Positions 22,432 through 32,045 of a stretch of 64,000 nt of DNA are shown piece after piece (positions within the stretch are counted from its first letter, which is position 1; every line of letters begins with the position of its first letter). This stretch comes from Obelidium mucronatum (lineage: Eukaryota > Chytridiomycota > Chytridiomycetes > Chytridiales > Chytriomycetaceae), in assembly GCA_025765595.1 (NCBI GenBank), contig JAIVFH010000040.1, positions 230,080 to 294,079 on the forward strand, written 5' to 3'. Under the pieces are notes generated by a model that made no database searches, had not been told where the DNA came from, and worked only from the letters and a program-made list of their open reading frames with translations. A program made the translations under genes and the position numbers.

Positions 22432-23394
22432 TTATAATATTTTTGACAAGTGTTGATAAAGTTTATTATTCTGATTCACACAAGCCGTCCACTTCACTTG
22501 AGTAATCTGACAAACAGCTCCAAAGATTTGATGGTGCTCCGATTGGCTTCCACGATACATTTTACGCAAGATTTGGAAATCCTTCAACCGTCCATTCATA
22601 GACTCATGCCTTGACTGCATCAATGACAAGTTTCGGTTATACTTCTTGACAGCAACAGTGGCAGTCCGACCTTTGATTGGTATTAGGATGCGATCAGGCT
22701 CTCCCAAGTACCCACAATCAGCAGCCACCTTTTCTCCTTGACGAAGCTTTGGCAAAAGGTTTGTCCGAACCATTTTAATATCAGGCCATTCACCGCATGG
22801 TACGCCACCAGACACATGGACAAATTTAGAGACACCAATTGCACTAGCAACTTGATAGCGAAGGCCAGCATGCTTGAACTTAGGACTGAAAAGCCCTTTG
22901 TTGAATGGTCGGGTCTCCTGAATAAGAACGTCAATGCCGTCAACGTAGCAAGATGGAACCATGCTGTTCCAACCTTCAAATCTATCCTCGAAATGAATCT
23001 AAGAAATATTCTTTCAAATACGGATACACCCAAACATCACAGCAAATAAAATAAAAGTTACCTCATTCATGCCGTTGAAGTTGTGAATCATTCGCCATAC
23101 TTTGTCCCTCCAGTTTGTCGGACTTGTTTTAAAGGTTGACCACGATGACAGCTCTGTGTTGTATTCCTTGAAGAAATTCAGACACCAGAGGAAGTGGACC
23201 TTAGTTAGCTTGTCAGCCAAGACTGGCTCTGCGACGATGAGCCAAAGGTCTACAGCTGATTCAATAGAAAGGCCAAACTTAGCCACAAACCGCTGTTTCC
23301 AAACAAGCTTCTTGTGGTAGAAGGAATCTCCTGACAGATTGAGTAGCGGGGCAGCGCGAGAAACCATGAGGGTGAGTTGCTCGTTCCAGTCCAT
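22432..23394 (-). CDS. DDE transposase, PIF/Harbinger- or IS4EU-like
   Basis: The N-terminal exon (ATG 23394, MDWNEQLTLMVSRAAPLLNL) is a helical region with KFGLSIESAVDLWLIVAEP and LTKVHFLWCLNFFKEYNTE. It splices near 23000-23060 to the catalytic exon. This has YVDGIDVLIQETRPFNKGLF (first Asp), KHAGLRYQVASAIGVSKFVH, GGVPCGEWPDIKMVR, EKVAADCGY (second Asp) and RHESMNGRLKDFQILRKMY (Glu), and ends HLSKIL. The order and spacing match eukaryotic DDE elements of the Harbinger/IS4EU kind seen in early-diverging fungi and oomycetes. The frame is intact. The gene just downstream on the same strand (SIM/SAP protein) may be part of the same element. Confidence 0.7.
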
Positions 23395-24187
23395 ATGAAA
23401 AGAGTTGTTTGTTTTTTTGGAAGAAGTTTTTTGGTAAGTGATTGCTCAGCATTTGTTAAGTCTGTAAATGAGTTAGGTCTGTAAATGAGTTTTCAGAGGC
23501 TTTCAGTGTCACGTGCCTGTCGGCATGACTTACAAGGCATGCGGGTGCTTCACGACAAATTTACAAGACGATTTGGAGACACTGAAACGCAATTTTGAGA
23601 CACCAAAACACGATTCTGAGCCACCCAAAGTCGAATCTTAGCCACCCAGTTTGCAAATTTATGCAAAACATGTGATTCCATTCAATTCAGCCTGCAAATC
23701 ACCCAAACTCATCAAAATACTGAAGGTGCGCTTTTCAGCCAATGTTTTTGCAACTAACATTTTATTTTTTTATTTTTTTTTTCACTCGATTCTGAAGAAA
23801 AAAACCACACAGTTGTGAACATCCGAATGGTGGAGGGGATTCTTTTCGGCTACAACAAATAGGTAAGGAATTACTAGATCTTTTTTGTTGCGCAAAATGG
23901 CTCATGAGCTGAAAAATCACTAAAATCATGAGCGACAGAAAAGAATCTACTTCCCAATCCCAAAACATCGGCACCGGCCTGAAACTGCCTGGGCGCCGGT
24001 CCAGTGTCTTTTATTGGTCTCAGAGGAGTACTTACCAGGTGAGCGTTGGGCTGGGATGGTTTTAGGTAGCAGCCGTAGCTCTGCACAATCACATTGTATT
24101 GCTTTCCTGTTTTCATCACCCCATCACTAACAAGGGATTTCGGCTTCATCACTTACATAATTATTCTTTATTTATTCAACCATCAGC
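23395..24187. other. Non-coding stretch between the DDE transposase and the Crypton-like gene
   Basis: No gene found. It contains two copies of GTCTGTAAATGAGTT (about 23459-23490) and the degenerate tandem at 23571-23660. It includes the DDE promoter and the Crypton 3' flank. Confidence 0.4.
23571..23662. repeat. Four degenerate units of about 22 bp
   Basis: Successive units begin GGAGACACTGAAAC, GAGACACCAAAACAC, GAGCCACCCAAAGTC and TAGCCACCCAGTTTG, with a common core GAG/CCAC followed by A-rich sequence. They lie upstream of the DDE transposase start and could be protein-binding iterons or element ends. Confidence 0.5.
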
Positions 24188-27123
24188 TCAGAGTGTTGGT
24201 GCCTTCAAGTTTTTAGCCTTCCGCAACTCCTTCCCCAATTTGTCGATCGATCGAGTGCCCCGCAATAAGTCAACAGCTTCAATAGCGCTCGCGAGTGCCT
24301 GCTCCTCAGACTGTCCTTGTCCGACTCCAACTTGTCGTCTCATGTCGATCTCATCCACAATGACTTTCCGCAAACCGTAAAACTGTTGCTGTTCTTCTAC
24401 ATTCAACGAAGCGTGACGTTGTCGATCTGCCTCATCAATATCAGAGACGGCATCCCCTCCATTCTGAAAGTATTCAGCCAACACAGCCCTCATATCAAAT
24501 GGTTCTGATTCGTGTACGTTCCCTCCAATTTTTGTCAACACACTTCCAATAACTCCCAACCCATTTAGCAAACCACTGAGTTGATTCATCATGACCTTTT
24601 GATTTGCGTGAGACGTTGCAAATCCTTCTGTAATTCGGTTCCCAATGGTTTCAACATGTGATGATGCAAGCGAGACATGAGATGTCAAAGTCCGTAACTC
24701 TTGTCCAAGTGCTGGCAATGCCGATTCTATAACTGCTTGCTGTGGTGTAACTGCGGCTTCCATTGCTGCTACAAGCTCTTCACGGAACGCCAAGAACTCA
24801 CTATCTGCCCAAAGCGTGTCACATTTGATAATATGCTGCCCGTTATCAACCAGGTCAAAGAACCCTGTCATATCCGCTGCAACATAGTCCTGCATTCCTG
24901 AAACAGCTAATTTCTCAAGAAGATTCAAAAAGGCTACTCCGGCAATATCCCCCTGTTTAGTTTTTGATGAGCATATTACAGCATATTACATGTTTTCTCA
25001 ATAAAGCAACCTTTTCATTGTCCTTTACTTGTTGTTTTGCAGTTTCAAGTCGGCCGCCCCAATATTTTGACACAAGGCTTGCTGAAGGTCTCACCAAATC
25101 CCTTGGCAAGTAAAATGCAGCATCAACGTTGTGGTCTGCTAAACACTTTAATGCAGGCAGCGGAAGTCCCGGAGCATAAACCGCTTCTCCTGAATTTGCG
25201 GATCGATTCCACCTTCCAGCACGAGATTTTTGATCTTCTGACAGGTGATCAAGCTTCTCGTTTTCACGAGCAGCATGCCGCTGCATATGCGTCTTGATGG
25301 ATGACGTTATTTCAAGGGCTTTGAAGATTTTGTTCATAGTGTCTAACTGCGTCTTGTATGACAGTGCAGTTGTGGGTGACGAACCAGCCAGCACACGCAG
25401 GTCATACCAGCTCTCCCGAGTTGAGAAATCCGGAAATGGCTCTCCACCAATTACTCTCCAACGGTACTTAAAGTACCAAGAGAGATGGGCAATCGGACAG
25501 ACTTCGACATTTTTGTGGCGCAACACACCAGCTGTTTCAATTTTGTTGAACTTGTTCATTTTCGATCCACGAAAAAAAACTTGTACAGCATATGTGTCAA
25601 TGGGCCCAAGCTCGTCATAAGTGTTGGCTTGGAGCATAGGAAGGCGTATGTCCCGCTGTAATTGGGACCGAGACACCATTGCATACCCCAAAAAAATATC
25701 ACACGTATCCCTAAACACAATGTTTTAGAAATGTTAGAATCAATGAAAGAACTCAAATGAAGTCAAACCTCATTGCTTTCTCTGTGTTGATATTTTTCAA
25801 GAAATGAGCTATGCGTAAGTAATCGCATTTCTTAAGAACTTCCTGCTGTGCTCCCTTCCCAAGATCTTCATACATCTTCATTGTTCGATCGAATTCTGCT
25901 GTTTTCAGCGTATCCAAGTAGGCAGAAATATTCTCTGTTATTTTGCAATTCCAGTAGGGTTTCGGATCAGGGCGCAAGTTGTATTCAAGCCTCCAAAGAT
26001 CAAGCAGGGCATAAACAATGCCATTTGCTTGAGAGTACCCTCCTACAGATCGAAGAGTTTCGACTTCTTCATCTTCATCCCCGCTGAGATCGGCGATCTC
26101 CTGTGGATCCAACTTCTTTCTCCCCCGCTTCTTTTGTGGCCTTCCAACAATCTCTTCCCTCAAATACATCAAAATCATTCCATCATCAATGCTTGTGTCA
26201 GTAAAACCTCGAACGTCACGCCAGTTGTTGAAGTGCTTCTGCTTCGGTGCATAGGTTTTTGTTGTTGACTCTGGCCGTGTAGCTCGCTTTTCTGCAGCAA
26301 CATCTCTGATAACTTTGCTCCTCTGTTCGTCAGCTGAGGATTTGATTGCTTCAAGAGACTCTTGCAGCGTTGACTCCGGTTGGACCTGGCCACCACTAGT
26401 GGGCTTCTCGACAGTGGCGCTCCTGCCTGAGGCCTGTTTCGAAATTGTCTCAACAGTACTCTTGCTGGGTTTCGATTTCGCAATAGACTTGTTCCCTGCT
26501 TTCGCGGCTGATGGCTTTGTTGCAGGTGGGTTTCCTGGCTGGTTTACCATTCGTGGGGCACAGTTTCGGCACCAGACACTCTGCCTTGGAAGTTCTTCGC
26601 CTTCGACTGGAGTTCCACAGTGATAGTGCATATGGACCAAGCAACCAGGACACAAATGTTGCCCTTGTGTCAATTCATTGCATTCATGGCAGGGTAACAG
26701 CCTCATGTACTTTTCTTTGTCTCGTTTCGTCGCCAAATAGTCTCGGTGTTGAGATTGGCCAACCCAAATCTCGCCAGTAACTTTACGTTGATTGGTACGT
26801 CTTGTTCCAGTGTAAATGGCATCCAATTGCCTCTTTGCTTTGTTCTGCTGTTTGATCTTCTTCTGTTCTGCTTTTGATAATCTCTTCTTTTTCTGAACAG
26901 GCTCGCTGGGAATATCGGCTGTAGGAGCAACGGCGCTCTTGGTAGCAGAGACTGCTGCAGCAGAGCGCTTCAGAATTCCAGGAACTTCGCTTGGTAGAAT
27001 GTACCCTGCCCCTCCAGGTTTGACAGCAGTTACAAATCCGCCGCTTGTACTTCCGTCATCACCGTAAATGCTGCTGCCAAGGTTCAAGTCTCCTGGATGA
27101 CTTGGGTCTGCGTTGTCTCTCAT
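24188..27123 (-). CDS. Crypton-like tyrosine recombinase with N-terminal PHD finger and Ndc10-like domain
   Basis: ATG at 27123. A basic region (RLSKAEQKKIKQQNKAKRQL) precedes a C4HC3 finger: CHEC, HLCPGCLVHMHYHCG, VWCRNC (about 26560-26700). A Ser/Lys-rich linker leads to a core-binding domain (YAPKQKHFNNWRDVRGFTD; KIFKALEITSSIKTH). The catalytic part resembles the Ndc10_II/fungal Crypton fold: RDTCDIFLGYAMVSRSQLQR (Arg), RHKNVEVCPIAHLSWYFKYR, PFPDFSTRESWYDLRVL, H-x-x-R in THMQRHAAREN, then RAGRWNRSANSGEAVYAPGL (Tyr). Introns lie near 25719-25755 and, probably, about 37 bp at 24945-24985. The C-terminal domain (24188-24928, NLLEKLAVSGMQDYVAADMT) matches the helical tail of the family. No disabling break was seen. 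Confidence 0.8.
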
Positions 27124-27486
27124 TTTTGACGAAAAAGCGAACTGAAAAGGAAGTTATTTTTCATTTTTGGGGGAAAAACTACTATGAGTGGGAAATTCTT
27201 TTTTCTATGATTTGGGTGAAGTGGAAATTCTTTTTGTTGTGATTTGTGCCTGGCGGGAATTCTTTTTGTTGTGAGCTGTGTGGTGGAAAATTTCTTTTTT
27301 TTTGTGATTTTGCTACAAAATCATAAATTTCTTCATGAGCGAAAGAATAGGAATTGCACTTTCATTTTAATGGAAGACACTCATTGATAATTCATTTCGA
27401 ATGCCATGCAAATTTTCATGGGCTTGTTGAAACAAGTGTATAAAACTTGAAGAAAAAAAAAAAAACAAACATGCTCAAGTTCAGAA
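27124..27486. promoter_or_regulatory. Divergent intergenic region of the Crypton-like pair, with tandem repeats
   Basis: 363 bp between opposed ATGs. About 27189-27310 holds four degenerate units of about 30-33 bp built on GGAAATTCTTTTTGTTGTGA. The repeats lie just upstream of the recombinase gene, so they may control it or mark recombinase binding. Confidence 0.45.
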
Positions 27487-28614
27487 ATGGCTGGCCAGAA
27501 TCTTGGTGCTACCCACTGGACTGTCGAAGACTCCAAGCGCTTGCTACCAATTGTCAAGAAGAACCCTGGCATCAAAGGAGCAGGAGTTAAAGCCATGGAC
27601 GGCTGGTTTGGGAAGTTCAGTGCCTCTTGCTTGAACTCGAAGTTGAAAGTCTGTCGAACTGCTCTTCAAGAGAATGCTGGTAAGTTCTTAATTGTTGTGT
27701 AAGTTAGGAGTTAGTTTCTTCCTGACATCTATTCTATTTTAAGATTGGGAGCCAGGGACCGAGAAGCCACCACCTGACATTGCTGGACACCTGAGACAAC
27801 AAGACGACAAATCTAATGACGACAACTACAAAGATGACTCAGATGTTGAAAACTTCGGATCTTCTCTGCTTCAGGAAGTCTACGGTGCTGCCGCCAAGCC
27901 CCCACCTCCAAAGAAGCGTCGCCAGACTGCCCCAACTGTTCCAATCCCAGCCAGTCCAAAGTTTAGTGGCGTCAATCCATTTCTGATTCAACGCGTTATG
28001 GGTGGAAAGAACTGGAAGAAGTACTGTGCTCAAGAAATCCATGAGTACAATGCAAAGATGGGATACGGACCAGCTCTGCCTACTGTGACGGCACCACCAC
28101 CTGCAACTCAAGTGCAATCATTGGTCTATTCGAAAGCAGGAGTCAAAGCAGCAAAGAACTTTCACTCCAACCTTTGTCTTCATGAGGTCGTTCGGTTCTA
28201 TGATGCTGGATCAAAGCTGTGGAAGGTGATCGTGTTTTTGCGACTGATTCACGATACTACTTTCGTAATTTCAGTCTCACCTGATGGCAGAAAGCTGCTG
28301 TACAACATCACTGTCCAACATTCAGAGTCTTCTTTCAAGTCGACCCACGTGACAAGGGTGCTCAATTGGCTTCAACTCAAGCTATCATCGGGTATTTTGG
28401 AAATGATCCTGGAGCTGAAGAGTTTGTCTACGAAGTGAATCTGCCTGAAGCAGTTGACTCAAATGAGCTGGAATCTTGTTTTATTCACACCCTTGTGAAG
28501 ACGCGGGATGTTCGCAATGGTCATGAAGTAATGGTGAAGGAGAATGTAGCAGTTGCTCAAACTTACTTGGTATCAGGACAGAAGTCGGAGCAGCGTCGTA
28601 GTACCCGCTCTTGA
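27487..28614 (+). CDS. Unrecognised protein divergent from the Crypton-like recombinase
   Basis: ATG at 27487. Exon 1 has a tryptophan pattern that loosely resembles a Myb/SANT helix set (THWTVEDSKRLLPIVKKNPG ... MDGWFGKFSASCLNSKLKV). Exon 2 (from about 27745) is Asp/Asn-rich, then basic-proline (AKPPPPKKRRQTA, a possible nuclear signal) and a folded-looking region (FLIQRVMGGKNWKKYCAQEI, FHSNLCLHEVVRFYDAGSK). A third exon joined near 28297 reads VQHHCPTFRVFFQVDPRDKG and ends SGQKSEQRRSTRS at 28614. A DNA-binding accessory role for the neighbouring element is a guess. It is not related by eye to the PHD protein at 17737-19331. Confidence 0.5.
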
Positions 28615-28928
28615 TTTAATTTTAATAAACGTTCATTGCTCATTTCTTTATTTTAATAAAAATCGTGTGCTCTCCTGCAAAAAAGTAGTTCATCCTCCTG
28701 AAGAATTGAAATCAGCTGTAATGAAATTTTCTGGTATTAGTCCCTGGGCCAACAATGATAAGAGTTACATCTTACTAATGTACGCACTTCTTTGTCTCAC
28801 TTCACTCTAGGACCATCTTCACCCGTTTCAAGTAGCAATCAAGCTCCCTCTCGAACCAGTATCAATGTTGAGATTTACTTATCATTTATTACTAATTATC
28901 TTTGTAATTGTCTTATAATAAAATACTA
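28615..28928. other. Right edge of the transposon island
   Basis: 314 bp with several AATAAA-like signals (28623, 28653) and no gene. It joins the island to the 3' end of the Sel1-repeat kinase. Confidence 0.4.
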
Positions 28929-31857
28929 CTATTTTACAACATTCTTGTACTTGAGCCCCAAGTTATTTTGAGCTGTTGCGTTTCCTTGGTTGGCAGCAAG
29001 AGTGTACCACTCCACAGCTTTCGAATAGTTGTGGATAACTCCTTTGCCTGTGTCGTACATGAAACCCAAGTTGCACTGTCCATCTGCATGTCCTTGATTG
29101 GCAGCAAGAGTGTACAATTCAACCGCTTTTCTATAGTTCTGGACAACTCCTTGCCCATGCTGGTACTTGAGCCCCAAGTTATTTTGAGCTGTTGCGTTTC
29201 CTTGGTTGGCAGCCAGAGTGTACCACTCCACAGCTTTCGAATAGTCCTGGGTAACTCCTTTGCCGTTGGCGTACATGAAACCCAAGTTGCATTGTCCCTC
29301 TGCAAGTCCTTGATTGGCAGCAAGAGTGTACAATTCAACCGCTTTTCTGTAGTTTTGGACAACTCCTTGGCCATACTGGTGCCTGAGACCCAAGTTACTT
29401 TGCGCTATTGCGTATCCTTGGTTGGCAGCAAGAGTGAACCACTCTACAGCTTTGGAATAGTCCTGGGTAACTCCTTTGCCTTCCATGTAGATTAAACCCA
29501 AGTTGCATTGTCCACCTGGATGTCCTTGATTGGCAGCAAGAGTATAAAATTCAAAGGCTTTCTTGTAGTTTTGGACAACTCCTTGGCCATTCTTGTACCT
29601 GTGACCCAAGTTAATTTGCGCTACTGTGTGTCCTTGGTTGGCAGCAAGAGTGTACCACTCCACAGCTTTCGAATAGTTGTGGATAACTCCTTTGCCTGTG
29701 TCGTACATGAAACCCAAGTTGCATTGTCCATCTGCAAGTCCTTGATTGGCAGCAAGAGTGTACAATTCAACCGCTTTTCTGTAGTTTTGGACAACTCCTT
29801 GGCCCTGCTGGTACATGAACCCCAAGTTACTTTGCGCACTTGCATGCGCTTGGTCGGAAGCCAGAGTGTACCACTCCACAGCTTTCGAATAGTTGTGGAT
29901 AACTCCTTTGCCTGTCTCGTACATGAAACCCAAGTGGCATTGTCCACCTGCATTTCCTTGATTGGCAGCAAGAGTGTACAACTCAACAGCTTTACTGTAG
30001 TTCTGGACAACCCCTCGGCCATTCTGGTACATGAGCCCCAAGTTACTTTGCGCTGTTGCGTGTGCTTGGTCGGAAGCCAGAGTGTACCACTCCACAGCTT
30101 TCGAATAGTCCTGGGTAACTCCTTTGCCTGTGTCGTACATGAAACCCAAGTTGCATTGTCCATCTGCAAGTCCTTGATTGGCAGCAAGAGTGTACAATTC
30201 AACCGCTTTTCTGTAGTTTTGGACAACTCCTTGGCCCTGCTGGTACATGAACCCCAAGTTACTTTGCGCACTTGCATGCGCTTGGTCGGAAGCCAGAGTG
30301 TACCACTCCACAGCTTTCGAATAGTTGTGGATAACTCCTTTGCCTGTCTCGTACATGAAACCCAAGTGGCATTGTCCACCTGCATTTCCTTGATTGGCAG
30401 CAAGAGTGTACAACTCAACAGCTTTACTGTAGTTCTGGACAACCCCTCGGCCATTCTGGTACATGAGCCCCAAGTTACTTTGCGCTGTTGCGTGTGCTTG
30501 GTCGGAAGCCAGAGTGTACCACTCCACAGCTTTCGAATAGTCCTGGGTAACTCCTTTGCCTGTCTCATACATGAAACCCAAGCTACATTGTCCACCTGCA
30601 TGTCCTTGATTTGCAGCAAGAGTGAAAAATTCAGCCGCTTTCCTGTAGTTCTGGGCAACTCCTTGCCCGTGCAGGTACATGAACCCCAAATTGGCTTGGG
30701 CATCAGCGTTCCCTTGACTGGCCGATTTTGACAGTAACTCAATGGCTTTGGAATAATTTTGAGGAACTCCAGCACCATCTCTATACATCAGTCCCAACTT
30801 GGCTAACTCAGACGCATCGTCCGCATTTTTGGCGGGTGTGGAGGACTCGAAAAGAGTCGTATCAGCCTTCTCCTTGGAAAAAGCAGGGGCAGGGGCCTTG
30901 GATGATATCGACAGCGATGCGAAAGATATCAGTTCGAGTTTCGGTATATCCGAGTGTTGCTCAATAATCTTGACAATCTCTTCAAAGGACGGTCGTTTGG
31001 TTGGGTCTTGGTCCCAGCAAGCTTGAATCAACGACCACTCCCAAGAATTCTCAGGGATTTGGTCTGGCTGGCTTTTCGGACGTTCACCGTCTCTAACCCA
31101 TAGTAGAATATTTTCTGGATGGATAGCGTCGTCAAATGGTTGAACTTCTGAAAGAATCTCGTAGATGGTCATGGCAAAGGAGAAGACATCGTAAGCCGTG
31201 GTGGCCTTGTAGTCTCGGCCAAAGGATTCAGGCGGAGAGTATCGTATTGTTCCGTGTACTTGGCGAGAGAAGGTATGGGATGCATTTTGACAACGAGAAA
31301 GGCCAAAGTCCGTAATCTTAGCAATTCCATCATAACCTGCAACATCGGGAGAAACAGTGTCAAAAACGGAGCAACCAACCTCCTCCCCTTCAAGATCACC
31401 TACCAATCAGCACATTACGCGGATTCAAGTCAGCGTGGATCACCGGGTTCTTTTGCGCGTGGAGATATTTAAACGCCTGGGCAATCTGTAAGATCCAACG
31501 CATCTTGACGTCCCTGGACACTGGCTCCTCCTCTTTCCAGCAATGGAGACGACTGACGAGACTTGTTTCGGCACGTTCGATGATCAACGTTGGATTACCA
31601 CGTTCATCGACAGACACACCGTAGAGCGGAGTGATATTGGGATGCTTTAGGGTGTGCCAGATGGTTGCTTCGCTCTGGGCCATCTTTACGGCTTTGGGAT
31701 CAACAAGTCCCGTGATGGTCTTGATTGCGACAGGGATGGTTCCATAGTAGCCGGAGTACACCTCCCCGAAGCCTCCTCGCCCAAGCGGCTTATCCTTGTC
31801 GATAGCGACGTCGGCGGCTGGAATAAACCACGCGTTCCCTGCGTACGCATTGGCCAC
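28929..31857 (-). CDS. Protein kinase with a long C-terminal Sel1-repeat array
   Basis: The kinase domain begins LGRGGFGEVYSGYYGTIPVA (Gly-loop), VAIKTI (Lys), HPNITPLYGV, HADLNPRNVLI (catalytic loop, HAD for HRD), KITDFGLS (DFG) and YSPPESF (APE region), then DVFSFAMTIYEI and RPSFEEIVKIIEQHSD. An intron lies at about 31338-31403. After a Ser/Ala linker come about 17 Sel1 repeats of 36 residues (AxSNLGxMYxxGxGVxQNYxKAVEWYTLAA). Sel1 arrays are protein-interaction solenoids, and the kinase type is TKL-like. The frame at 31857 starts with GTG, so the true start is probably in an upstream exon; a candidate is the ATG near 32000 with a hydrophobic leader (MFIVYCSLFFAFVKS), but phase did not fit cleanly. 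The repeat DNA is very homogeneous. Confidence 0.88.
29687..30566 (-). repeat. Recent tandem duplication of a four-Sel1-repeat block (432-bp period)
   Basis: 29687-30134 and 30119-30566 are identical or nearly so over about 440 bp, offset exactly 432 bp = 4 x 108 bp = 4 x 36 codons. For example, GGCCCTGCTGGTACATGA occurs at 29801 and 30233. Flanking units are more diverged. Confidence 0.85.
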
Positions 31858-32045
31858 TATGAATGCAATTGTGGAGAGGGAAGGAGTGAGAAACGCGCGA
31901 AGTGGGGATCAACAAGAGACACTCACTCTTGAATCACTTTTTACAAATGCGAAAAAAAGGGAACAGTAGACAATAAACATAATTGCGCACTTGCGTCGTT
32001 TAAAAAACAATTTCTTCAATTTTGTTTGTTGTGCAGCGTTGCACT

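Larger units (their letters stand above)
14294..28614. mobile_element. Transposon island: two DDE transposases and two tyrosine recombinases with partner genes
   Basis: About 14 kb with no recognisable host gene. It holds at least four mobile-element protein families in mixed orientation with short gaps. Left to right: IS630/mariner-type DDE (+), degenerate ORFs (-), PHD protein (-) divergent from a tyrosine recombinase (+), a SIM/SAP-like protein (-), a second DDE transposase (-), a Crypton-like recombinase (-) and a divergent partner (+). Whether this is one composite element or nested independent insertions cannot be told by eye. No long terminal inverted repeats were found. Confidence 0.65.

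Noticed and set aside
14294..28614. A single giant Starship-like cargo element
   Set aside because: The Crypton-like recombinase makes the idea tempting, but no pair of element ends or target duplications was found, and several unrelated transposases inside suggest nested insertions.
28908..30731. Long open frames on the plus strand and in a second minus frame across the Sel1 array (up to about 400 codons)
   Set aside because: They are by-products of the 108-bp periodicity: a repeat with no stop in a frame stays open throughout. The minus-strand frame that encodes canonical Sel1 repeats in phase with the kinase is the real one.
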